Below the pieces are notes generated by a model. The model was not told where the DNA came from, ran no database searches, and worked only from the letters and a program-made list of their open reading frames with translations. The position numbers and the translations under genes are program-made. DNA of 14,135 bases from Clostridia bacterium (lineage in GTDB: Bacteria > Bacillota > Clostridia > Oscillospirales > CAG-272), in NCBI GenBank assembly GCA_017624795.1, contig JAGAMJ010000108.1, positions 1 to 14,135 on the forward strand. The letters run 5' to 3'. Positions 6,608 to 13,209 of this stretch are shown here, piece by piece (position 1 is the first letter of the stretch; every line of letters starts with the position of its first letter).

Positions 6608-7392
6608 TGACCGAGTCCTTGGAGCTGCTGTTTGCAAGAGCCGATGAGCTGCTGGATCGAACGCGCCGTCAGATGATCACGACGTTCACCGATTTTCTGA
6701 CACCGCGAGAGCAGATGCAGCTTTCCCGTCATCTGGCTGGCGCTGCCGACGAGTGGTGCTTGCTTGGCGGGTATGAAACAGCGGAACGGCGGCGCATGGT
6801 TTTTATGCCTGCGTACTTTGCCGAGCTTGAACAGGCAGATCGCGCCGATGCTCTGCAAGAGGCACTTGCAGACTGCCTGATCCCGCTTGAAATACGGGGC
6901 AGCGGTTATCGGGAGCTTTCACACCGCGACTTTTTGGGCGCGCTGCTGCATCTGGGTGTGGAGCGTGACCGCATCGGTGACATTTGCGTTCTTTCCCCCT
7001 ATCGCGCGATCCTGTTTTGCGATCGCGTTATGGCAGACTTTTTTACACAGCATCTCACGCGCGTGGCAAACGACGCCGTGCGGCTTTCCACCGTAACGCT
7101 TCCTGCCGATTTTGACGGGGGCAGGCAATTTCAGTCTGTTGGCGATACGGTGGCTTCCCCCCGTGCAGATGCCGTGGTCGCCGCACTTGCAAATCTCTCG
7201 CGCGAAAAGGCACAGGCGCTGTTTCGAGAGGGACGCGTTGAGATCGACTATGAGCCCGAGGCGCGTGTCGATCGCACCGTGGAGGCAGGCGCGGTCATCG
7301 TGATCCGCGGATGCGGAAAATTCATCGTTCGATCGCTTTCGGACAAGACCCGTAAGGGGCGCTATCGCCTGCTTGCGGATCGCTACGTCTAA
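6607..7392 (+). CDS. ylmH: YlmH, S4-domain RNA-binding protein
   Basis: The 261-residue protein matches YlmH. The N-terminal region holds FLTPREQ (30-36) and an RNA-binding-like fold with GYRELSHRDFLGALLHLG and RDRIGDI. A C-terminal S4 domain (about 182-245) holds SPRADAVVAALANLSREKAQ, LFREGRVEIDY and SDKTRKGRYR. In Bacillus, YlmH binds stalled 50S-peptidyl-tRNA complexes in ribosome-associated quality control and lies in the sepF-divIVA cluster (established knowledge). The ATG at 6607 lies in TGATG with the ylmG stop and has only a weak own ribosome binding site, so translational coupling is likely. The frame continues upstream to 6517 inside ylmG, which I reject. No divIVA follows; ileS comes next after 53 nt. 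Confidence 0.93.
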   Translation: MTESLELLFARADELLDRTRRQMITTFTDFLTPREQMQLSRHLAGAADEWCLLGGYETAERRRMVFMPAYFAELEQADRADALQEALADCLIPLEIRGSGYRELSHRDFLGALLHLGVERDRIGDICVLSPYRAILFCDRVMADFFTQHLTRVANDAVRLSTVTLPADFDGGRQFQSVGDTVASPRADAVVAALANLSREKAQALFREGRVEIDYEPEARVDRTVEAGAVIVIRGCGKFIVRSLSDKTRKGRYRLLADRYV

Positions 7393-7445
7393 TCCTGATT
7401 TGTTTTTTATTTTAGTGACATATAAACAGAGGAGCTTTGAAAAAA

Positions 7446-10241
7446 ATGGCAAAAGATTACAGTGCATCCCTTAACCTTCCAAACACAAGCTTTGCGATGC
7501 GCGCGGAGTTACCCAAGCGCGAGCCGCAGATGATGGAATATTGGAAGGAGATCGATCTTTACGGTATGATGCAGAAAAACGGAGAGGGCAAGCCCTTTTT
7601 CGTGCTGCACGACGGCCCCCCCTTCTCTAACGGGAACATTCACATGGGCCACGCCCTGAACAAGATCCTGAAGGATTTCATCAACAAGTCGCGCAATATG
7701 ATGGGCTACAAGGTGCCTTATATCCCCGGCTGGGATAACCACGGCATGCCTATTGAAAGCGCAATCATTAAAAAGAACAAGATCGACCGCAAGCGGATGT
7801 CTATCCCTGAATTCCGCAACGCCTGCCACCAATTCGCGCAGAATTTTGTCGACACGCAGATGGAGCAGTTCAAGCGTCTTGGCGTTTCGGGCGATTGGGA
7901 ACACCCCTACACCACCATGGCGCCCGAATTTGAGGCGCGCGAGGTGCGCGTGTTCGGCGATATGTACCGCAAGGGCTATATCTACAAGGGACTCAAACCC
8001 GTTTATTGGTGCCCCAAGGACGAAACGGCGCTTGCCGAGGCGGAGATCGAGTATCGCACCGATCCCTGTACCTCGATCTACGTCAAGTTCCGCGTGGCTG
8101 ACGACAAGGGCAAGCTGTCGGGCATCTGTGATCTTGCCAACACCTATTTTGTGATCTGGACGACGACCACCTGGACGCTGCCCGGCAATATTGCCATCGC
8201 CCTCAACCCCGTTGAGGAATATGCCGTTGTCAAGGCGGGTGATGAAAATTACATCGTTGCAAAGGCACTGATGGACAAGACCATGCAGGCAGGCGGTATT
8301 TCGGAGTACGGGGTGATCGCCACCTTCCGCGGTGCGGAGCTTGAATATATGAGCGCGCAGCACCCCTTCCTTGACCGTCTTTCCACCGTTGTCAATGCTG
8401 ATTACGTGACCATGGACAGCGGTACGGGCTGTGTGCATACCGCGCCCGGCTTTGGCGCGGACGACTACCAGACCTGCCGCCGCTATAACATCGACGTGTT
8501 CGTTCCCGTGGACGACCGCGGTTATCAGACTGCCGAGGCGGGCAAGTTTGCGGGTATGCGCTACGATGAAAGCAACGTTGCCATTCTTGCCGATCTCAAA
8601 GAGAGTGGGGCGCTGTTCGCAAGCGAGGATATCGAGCACGAATATCCGCACTGCTGGCGCTGCAAATCCCCCATCATCTTCCGCGCAACGCCCCAGTGGT
8701 TCTGCTCGGTCGACGCCTTCAAGGAGGAGGCGGCTGCCGCTTGCGATAAGGTGCAGTGGCTGCCCGCGTGGGGCGGCGAGCGTATGGTGCAGATGGTGCG
8801 TGAGCGCGCCGATTGGTGCATTTCGCGTCAGCGCCATTGGGGTCTGCCGATCCCCGTTTTCTACTGCGAGGATTGCGGCAAGCCCGTTTGCGATGATACC
8901 ACCATTGACGCCGTTTCCAAGCTCTTTGCAAAAAGCGGATCTAACGCTTGGTACGAACTCGAAGCGGCAGATATTCTGCCTGCGGGCTATGCTTGCCCCC
9001 ATTGTGGCGGCAAGACCTTCACCAAGGAAACAAACACTCTTGACGGTTGGTTCGATTCGGGCTCCACGCATTTCAGCGTGCTGGACGAGCAGGAGTGGCC
9101 TGCCGACGTCTATCTCGAAGGCGCCGATCAGTACCGTGGTTGGTTTCAGTCCTCGCTGCTGACCGCCGTTGGCTCTACGGGCAAAGCCGAAGCACCCTTC
9201 AAGACGGTGCTCACGCACGGCTGGGTCGTGGACGGCGAGGGCCGTGCGATGCACAAGTCGCTCGGCAACGGTGTGGATCCTTTGGATATGATCCAGAAGT
9301 ACGGTGCCGACCTGCTTCGTCTGTGGGTCGCTTCCAGCGACTACCACGTGGACGTGCGCGCGTCGGATGCGATCTTCAAGCAGCTCTCTGACGCTTACCG
9401 CAAGATCCGCAACACCGCCCGCTTCCTGCTTGCCGACCTTTATGATTTCGATCCCAACACCGACGCACTGCCCTTTGACGAGCTCTACGAGATCGACAAA
9501 TGGATCGTTGCCGGTATGAACGATCTCTTGAAAACGGCGCTGGAAGGATATGAGAAGTATGAATTCCATACCATCTATCACGCGCTGTGCAATTTCTGCA
9601 CCGTTGAGCTGTCCAAGCTCTATATCGACATCACCAAGGATCGCGTCTATGCCGAAGCGTCCGCTTCCAAGGCGCGCCGCAGCGCACAGACCGCGATGTA
9701 CTATATCATCAGCGCGATGACGCGTATGATGGCACCGATGCTGTCCTTTACCGCCGAGGAGATCTGGCAGGCGATGCCCCATAAGGCAGGGGACGTGAAG
9801 GAAAGCGTCTTCCTCAATGATATTCCGAAATACGATGAGAGCTTGACCTTCCCCGAGGTGACGGCGCGCTATAACGAGTTGTTCGCGCTGCGCGAGTCTG
9901 TGATGAAATCGCTTGAGCTTGCCCGCGCCGAAAAGCGCATCGGCAAATCGCTTGACGCCAAGGTCACGGTCTATGCGCCCGACGAGAACGTGTATGGGCT
10001 GCTGAACACATTCAAGGAGGAGCTGCCCACCGTCTTTATCGTGTCACAGGTTGAGCTGATCAAGGCAGCCGCCCCCGAGGGAACCGTCATTGACGAGGGC
10101 CCCATTGGCGTCGTGGTCGAGGCAGCTGACGGCAAAAAGTGCGACCGTTGCTGGAATTATACGACAAAGGGCATTGACGATGGCGAGGACGGGTGCCTTT
10201 GCCCCCGTTGTGCCGGCGTTCTTGGACTGATCAAGAAATAA
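7446..10241 (+). CDS. ileS: Isoleucine--tRNA ligase
   Basis: This 931-residue class I synthetase charges tRNA-Ile and proofreads valine. Seen are the HIGH site HMGH (66-69, in SNGNIHMGHA), the editing-domain segment TTTTWTLPGN, WCISRQRHWGLPIPVFYC, DGWFDSGSTHFSVL, and a KMSKS-loop variant AMHKS (601-605, in GRAMHKSLGNGVDP). Two cysteine pairs, Cys474/Cys477 and Cys517/Cys520, and a C-terminal set Cys899/Cys902/Cys919/Cys922 can bind zinc, as in bacterial type-1 IleRS. GGAG (7431-7434) is 11 nt before the ATG at 7446 but only 2 nt before a TTG at 7437, so I use the ATG. The 53-nt gap after ylmH has no room for a T-box. Its place between ylmH and lspA matches Bacillus order. Confidence 0.97.
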   Translation: MAKDYSASLNLPNTSFAMRAELPKREPQMMEYWKEIDLYGMMQKNGEGKPFFVLHDGPPFSNGNIHMGHALNKILKDFINKSRNMMGYKVPYIPGWDNHGMPIESAIIKKNKIDRKRMSIPEFRNACHQFAQNFVDTQMEQFKRLGVSGDWEHPYTTMAPEFEAREVRVFGDMYRKGYIYKGLKPVYWCPKDETALAEAEIEYRTDPCTSIYVKFRVADDKGKLSGICDLANTYFVIWTTTTWTLPGNIAIALNPVEEYAVVKAGDENYIVAKALMDKTMQAGGISEYGVIATFRGAELEYMSAQHPFLDRLSTVVNADYVTMDSGTGCVHTAPGFGADDYQTCRRYNIDVFVPVDDRGYQTAEAGKFAGMRYDESNVAILADLKESGALFASEDIEHEYPHCWRCKSPIIFRATPQWFCSVDAFKEEAAAACDKVQWLPAWGGERMVQMVRERADWCISRQRHWGLPIPVFYCEDCGKPVCDDTTIDAVSKLFAKSGSNAWYELEAADILPAGYACPHCGGKTFTKETNTLDGWFDSGSTHFSVLDEQEWPADVYLEGADQYRGWFQSSLLTAVGSTGKAEAPFKTVLTHGWVVDGEGRAMHKSLGNGVDPLDMIQKYGADLLRLWVASSDYHVDVRASDAIFKQLSDAYRKIRNTARFLLADLYDFDPNTDALPFDELYEIDKWIVAGMNDLLKTALEGYEKYEFHTIYHALCNFCTVELSKLYIDITKDRVYAEASASKARRSAQTAMYYIISAMTRMMAPMLSFTAEEIWQAMPHKAGDVKESVFLNDIPKYDESLTFPEVTARYNELFALRESVMKSLELARAEKRIGKSLDAKVTVYAPDENVYGLLNTFKEELPTVFIVSQVELIKAAAPEGTVIDEGPIGVVVEAADGKKCDRCWNYTTKGIDDGEDGCLCPRCAGVLGLIKK

Positions 10242-10244
10242 TAC

Positions 10245-10285
10245 AATGCCGCAAGCGCCTGCCCAAGGGCGGCGTTTGCGGCATT
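10245..10285 (+). terminator. Long hairpin between ileS and lspA (possible terminator or processing site)
   Basis: AATGCCGCAAGCGCC (10245-10259) pairs with GGCGTTTGCGGCATT (10271-10285), 15 bp with a single G-U. The apical part GCCC-AA-GGGC continues the helix with one bulged T. The 3' side is followed by TTATCATCTGTTTTG, a poor U-tract, so termination would be partial at best. It begins only 3 nt after the ileS stop and ends 27 nt before lspA. Confidence 0.55.
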
Positions 10286-10312
10286 TATCATCTGTTTTGA
10301 AAGGAGAGCAGC

Positions 10313-10831
10313 ATGTGGATGATACTTGTGGGCGCCCTGATCCTTGGCGTGATCGCGCTGGATCAGATCAGCAAGGCGCTGGTGCTGAACTTTCTGTATG
10401 AGGGGCAGATCACCTTGATCCCGGGCGTGCTGAATTTCACCTACGTGGAAAATCGCGGTATGGCGTTTGGATTGCTTTCCGATCACCGCTGGGTGTTTAT
10501 GGTGCTGTCCGTCGTCGGTATTTTGCTTGTCGGCTTCTATCTGTACCGCTACGTGAGATCCACCTTGGGGCGCATATCGCTTGCCCTTGTCATCGGCGGG
10601 GGGATCGGTAATATGATCGACCGCATCTCGCTTGGCTTTGTGGTGGATTTTATTGATTTTTGTCTGTTCGATTTTTGGGTGTGGGTGTTCAACGTTGCCG
10701 ACGCCGCCGTTTGCGTCGGTGCGGCACTCTTTGCGCTCGACCTCATTCTTGAAATGGTCAGGGAATACAAAAAGTCCCGTAACGGTAGCGGAAAAACGCA
10801 AAAGAACGGCGAGGAGCAGGACAATGGCTGA
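10313..10831 (+). CDS. lspA: Lipoprotein signal peptidase LspA (signal peptidase II)
   Basis: The 172-residue protein has the four-helix LspA topology. It cleaves the signal peptide of prolipoproteins after lipid attachment, within the membrane. The family motifs are present: LDQISKALV (16-24), NFTYVENRGMAFGLL (41-55), GGGIGNMIDRISLGFVVDF with the catalytic Asp112, and FNVADAAVCVG with the second catalytic Asp130. A hydrophilic, basic-to-acidic tail of about 22 residues (from EYKKSRNG) extends past the last helix. AAAGGAGAG precedes the ATG. It follows ileS and overlaps rluD by 8 nt, the same neighbours as in Bacillus (ileS-ylyA-lspA-ylyB). Confidence 0.96.
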   Translation: MWMILVGALILGVIALDQISKALVLNFLYEGQITLIPGVLNFTYVENRGMAFGLLSDHRWVFMVLSVVGILLVGFYLYRYVRSTLGRISLALVIGGGIGNMIDRISLGFVVDFIDFCLFDFWVWVFNVADAAVCVGAALFALDLILEMVREYKKSRNGSGKTQKNGEEQDNG

Positions 10832-11771
10832 ATGCTTTGAGATCACGGTAGATACCGCACACGTCGGCGAACGGCTGGATCGCTTTCTTGCCGACGCGCT
10901 TGCGCTCACGCGCTCTGCTGTGGAGCGGCTGCTTGATGAAGGCGCTATCTGCGTCACGGGCGGCAGCGCCGTGAAAAATTACCGTCTGCGAGGCGGCGAG
11001 CAGATCGCCGTAGAGATCGCCGATCCCGTTCCCGCCGAGGCACAGCCCGAAAATATCCCCTTGGATATCGTGTATGAGGACGCCGATATTATCGTGATCA
11101 ATAAACCGCAGGGTATGGTCGTTCACCCCGCCGCGGGCAACCCAAACGGCACGCTTGTCAACGCGTTGCTTTACCATTGTGGGGCTTCACTGTCGGGTGT
11201 GGGGGGCGTTGCGCGTCCGGGTATCGTGCATCGCATCGATAAGGATACCAGCGGGCTTTTGGTGGTGGCAAAGAACGACGCTTCGCACAACGCGCTTGCC
11301 GAGCAATTGAAAACGCATACCGTCAGCCGCGTTTATCACGCGATCGCGATCGGAAATATCAAAGAGGATACCGGAACTGTCAACAAAAAGATCGCCCGTC
11401 ACCCCGTCGATCGCAAGCGAATGACGATCACCGTAAAGGCGGGCGAGGGCAGAGAAGCGATCACGCACTACCGCGTATTGGAGCGCTTCGGGAGCTTCAC
11501 GTACGTTGAGTGCCGTCTGGAAACGGGGCGCACGCATCAGATCCGCGTGCATCTCGCCTCGCTGGGGCACCCCCTTTTGGGCGATCCCGTTTACGGCGGC
11601 GACGGCACGCGTTTTCAGGCACAGCACAAAACGCATTTTTGCGGTCAGTGCCTGCACGCGGGCGAGCTGCGGCTGATCCACCCGCGCACGGGCGAGGAAA
11701 TGCACTTTGTGGCACCCTTGCCGCAAAATTTTGATACCGTGTTGGGGCTTTTGCGAAAGGAGAACCAATGA
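10824..11771 (+). CDS. RluA/RluD-family 23S rRNA pseudouridine synthase (YlyB-like)
   Basis: The 315-residue protein has an N-terminal S4 RNA-binding domain (about 16-65, GERLDRFLADALALTRSAVE) and an RluA-type catalytic domain. The catalytic Asp139 lies in GIVHRIDKDTSGLLVVAK. NKPQGMVVHP (94-103), LETGRTHQIRVHL and GHPLLGDPVYGG complete the signature. The length and domain pair are those of RluD/YlyB, which converts uridines of 23S rRNA to pseudouridine; the exact target positions cannot be read from sequence. The start ATG at 10824 has GAGGAG 7 nt upstream and overlaps the lspA stop; the open frame back to 10632 lies inside lspA. Its stop overlaps the next ATG (ATGA). Confidence 0.95.
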   Translation: MAECFEITVDTAHVGERLDRFLADALALTRSAVERLLDEGAICVTGGSAVKNYRLRGGEQIAVEIADPVPAEAQPENIPLDIVYEDADIIVINKPQGMVVHPAAGNPNGTLVNALLYHCGASLSGVGGVARPGIVHRIDKDTSGLLVVAKNDASHNALAEQLKTHTVSRVYHAIAIGNIKEDTGTVNKKIARHPVDRKRMTITVKAGEGREAITHYRVLERFGSFTYVECRLETGRTHQIRVHLASLGHPLLGDPVYGGDGTRFQAQHKTHFCGQCLHAGELRLIHPRTGEEMHFVAPLPQNFDTVLGLLRKENQ

Positions 11772-12418
11772 AATATCGGCTTGTCATGTTCGATTTGGAC
11801 GGCACGATCCTGAATACCTTGCAGGATCTGACCGATTCCGTCAATTCCGTTTTGCAAAAGCACGGCTTCCCGACGCACAGCATTGACGCGGTGCGCTCTT
11901 TTGTGGGAAATGGGATCTTTACGCTGATCCAAAAGGCAGTGCCCGCAAACACGGAAGGGGAAAAGCTGAACGCCGTATTTGAAGATTTCAAGCTCCATTA
12001 TGCCGCGCATTGTGCCGATAAAACAAAGCCCTATACGGGCATCGCCGAGCTGCTTTTGGAGCTGCGGCGCGCGGGTGCTCTCACGGCGGTGGTTTCCAAC
12101 AAAGCCGATTTTGCGGTGAAGGAGCTTGCCGACCGATACTTTCACGGACTGTTCGATCTGGCGGTCGGGGAAAAAGAGGGCGTTCCCAGAAAGCCCGCGC
12201 CCGACAGTGTCTTTGCGGTGATGCGATCGCTTGGCTGTACCGCGACCGAAACGGTGTATATCGGCGACTCCGACGTTGACGTTGCGACCGCAAAAAACGC
12301 GGGACTTGACGGCATTTTTGTGACCTGGGGCTTTCGCTCGGCAGAACTTTTGCGCGGGTGCGGCGCAGCGACGTTGGTCAGCACTCCCGACGAGATCGCA
12401 AAATTGATCCTGAATTAA
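11768..12418 (+). CDS. HAD-superfamily phosphatase, phosphoglycolate phosphatase/PpaX-like
   Basis: The 216-residue protein carries all four HAD motifs: DLDGT with nucleophile Asp9 and Asp11, VVSNK with Ser110, RKPAPDS with Lys142, and GDSDVD with Asp167/Asp171. The small helical cap after motif I (QDLTDSVNSVL to about residue 85) is that of Gph/PGP-type phosphatases. Substrate cannot be fixed from sequence; phosphoglycolate, pyrophosphate (PpaX) or another small phosphate ester are options. It overlaps rluD by 4 nt and is the last gene of the run before a strong terminator. In Bacillus pyrR follows ylyB at this point, so this gene is a lineage difference. Confidence 0.93.
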   Translation: MKYRLVMFDLDGTILNTLQDLTDSVNSVLQKHGFPTHSIDAVRSFVGNGIFTLIQKAVPANTEGEKLNAVFEDFKLHYAAHCADKTKPYTGIAELLLELRRAGALTAVVSNKADFAVKELADRYFHGLFDLAVGEKEGVPRKPAPDSVFAVMRSLGCTATETVYIGDSDVDVATAKNAGLDGIFVTWGFRSAELLRGCGAATLVSTPDEIAKLILN

Positions 12419-12472
12419 AAAAGCCCCGCGCAAGGTGACCGCACGAATGGCGGAAACCGCGCAGGGCTTTTT
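12418..12472. terminator. Bidirectional intrinsic terminator
   Basis: AAAAAGCCCCGCGC (12418-12431) pairs with GCGCAGGGCTTTTT (12459-12472) with one mismatch. The interior GGT, CCGC, GCGG and ACC segments can continue the stem. A- and T-tracts on opposite sides let it end transcription of the HAD gene on the plus strand and of the DUF1934 gene on the minus strand. Confidence 0.85.
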
Positions 12473-12490
12473 GTATTTTAAGAAAAGCTT

Positions 12491-13003
12491 TCAATCCGAT
12501 CGCTTCGGCTGATCGAACGAGGGCAGCACGCGCATGAGAAATTTTGTGCGCTCTGCCTGTGCACCGCGCAGCTCGACGGTGTAGTCCATTTCAAGCACGC
12601 CCTCGCGCTCGATCGCGTTGCGCACCGCCCTTGTGTAAACGCAGACCTCAAAGGGCATAATGGGCGTTTGATAGATGCACAAATGGCGCTTGCCTTACTC
12701 AAAAAGCAGAGCCGTTTTCACCGTGCCGTCCCGCAGCATCGAAAGTGTTTGGGGCTGGTTTTTTTGAAACGAAACCGAAGTTGTCGAGCCCTCCATACCG
12801 CTGATCTCGCTTTCCTTATAGCTGATGCAAACGCGCGTACCGTCGTCGTGATAGCGCGCCTCTACGGTCATTTCCATATGCTCGTTCTCGCCTTGAAGCC
12901 GAGGGGGCGCATCGGGCGGCACGTCGTCCATGACGTTGTTATATAGCGATCCCTTGACCTCATAGCGGTCGGTGATGATCTGAACGCGAACCTTTTTTAG
13001 CAT
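12491..13003 (-). pseudogene. DUF1934 (YwiB-like) beta-barrel protein interrupted by an in-frame TAA
   Basis: From the ATG at 13003 (AAAAGGGTG ribosome binding site) the frame encodes 102 residues, MLKKVRVQIITD to MLRDGTVKTALLFE, then meets TAA at 12697-12695. The very same frame continues for 67 residues, GKRHLCIYQTPIMPFEVCVY to QPKRSD, ending at TGA 12493-12491. Both halves fit consecutive parts of the DUF1934 family, which typically continues a VKTA-hydrophobic-FE stretch into KGKRHL...Y.TPFGPFE and a final YT.ELRG strand. No base is gained or lost, so a single substitution (for example AAA to TAA) explains it. Function of the family is not established. A good promoter still stands upstream. 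It may be a recent nonsense mutation, a sequencing or assembly error, or an allele rescued by suppression or reinitiation at a TTG (12682). Confidence 0.82.
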
Positions 13004-13051
13004 AATACACCCTTTTCACAAGATCAAATTTCATACGTTGTTGATGCTTTT

Positions 13052-13080
13052 ATTATACCAGCACGGCGCAAAAAAAGCAA
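13052..13080 (-). promoter_or_regulatory. Sigma-A promoter (extended -10) for the DUF1934 gene
   Basis: On the minus strand TTGCTT (13080-13075), a 17-nt spacer and TATAAT (13057-13052) are present, with TGG directly before the -10 forming an extended -10. The start point would be near 13045, about 40 nt before the ATG at 13003. Confidence 0.7.
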
Positions 13081-13126
13081 GGGCTTTTTACCGGGCGAAA
13101 AAGACAGGCTTCCTGTGTCAATTCCC

Positions 13127-13155
13127 TTGACAAGCACAGTGAAAACAGGTATAAT
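13127..13155 (+). promoter_or_regulatory. Consensus sigma-A promoter for the exonuclease gene
   Basis: TTGACA (13127-13132), exactly 17 nt, then TATAAT (13150-13155) is a perfect consensus match. A second TATAAT overlaps at 13155-13160. Initiation near 13162 leaves a leader of about 48 nt before the ATG at 13210. The short hairpin ACAGG-CTT-CCTGT (13104-13116) lies just upstream of the -35. Confidence 0.85.
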
Positions 13156-13167
13156 ATAATATGTTAG

Positions 13168-13181
13168 ATTTATTAATAAAT
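13168..13181. repeat. 14-bp all-AT palindrome downstream of the exonuclease promoter
   Basis: ATTTATTAATAAAT is a perfect palindrome lying about 7-20 nt after the predicted transcription start. Its position is that of a repressor operator or a leader element. An AT-only dyad this size can also arise by chance in an AT-rich leader. Confidence 0.5.
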
Positions 13182-13190
13182 ATAGATTGG

Positions 13191-13208
13191 ATGAAATACG
13201 TTACCTGA
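13191..13208 (+). other. Possible five-codon leader ORF before the exonuclease
   Basis: ATG AAA TAC GTT ACC TGA encodes MKYVT and ends one base before the exonuclease ATG. Only a weak GG lies ahead of it. It could couple translation of the downstream gene, which lacks its own recognisable ribosome binding site. This is short enough to be accidental. Confidence 0.3.
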
Positions 13209-13209
13209 A

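Noticed and set aside
7393..7445. T-box riboswitch before ileS
   Set aside because: The gap is only 53 nt and has no T-box motif or terminator; ileS may be transcribed from upstream.
7509..9782. 757-codon open frame on the minus strand opposite ileS
   Set aside because: It lies wholly antisense to a clear synthetase gene. Its sequence shows no recognised family, and such long shadows are common opposite GC-rich, codon-biased genes.
12682..12697. Programmed recoding (selenocysteine or pyrrolysine) in the DUF1934 gene
   Set aside because: The interrupting codon is TAA, not TGA or TAG, and no downstream recoding element is evident; a simple nonsense change or error is more likely.
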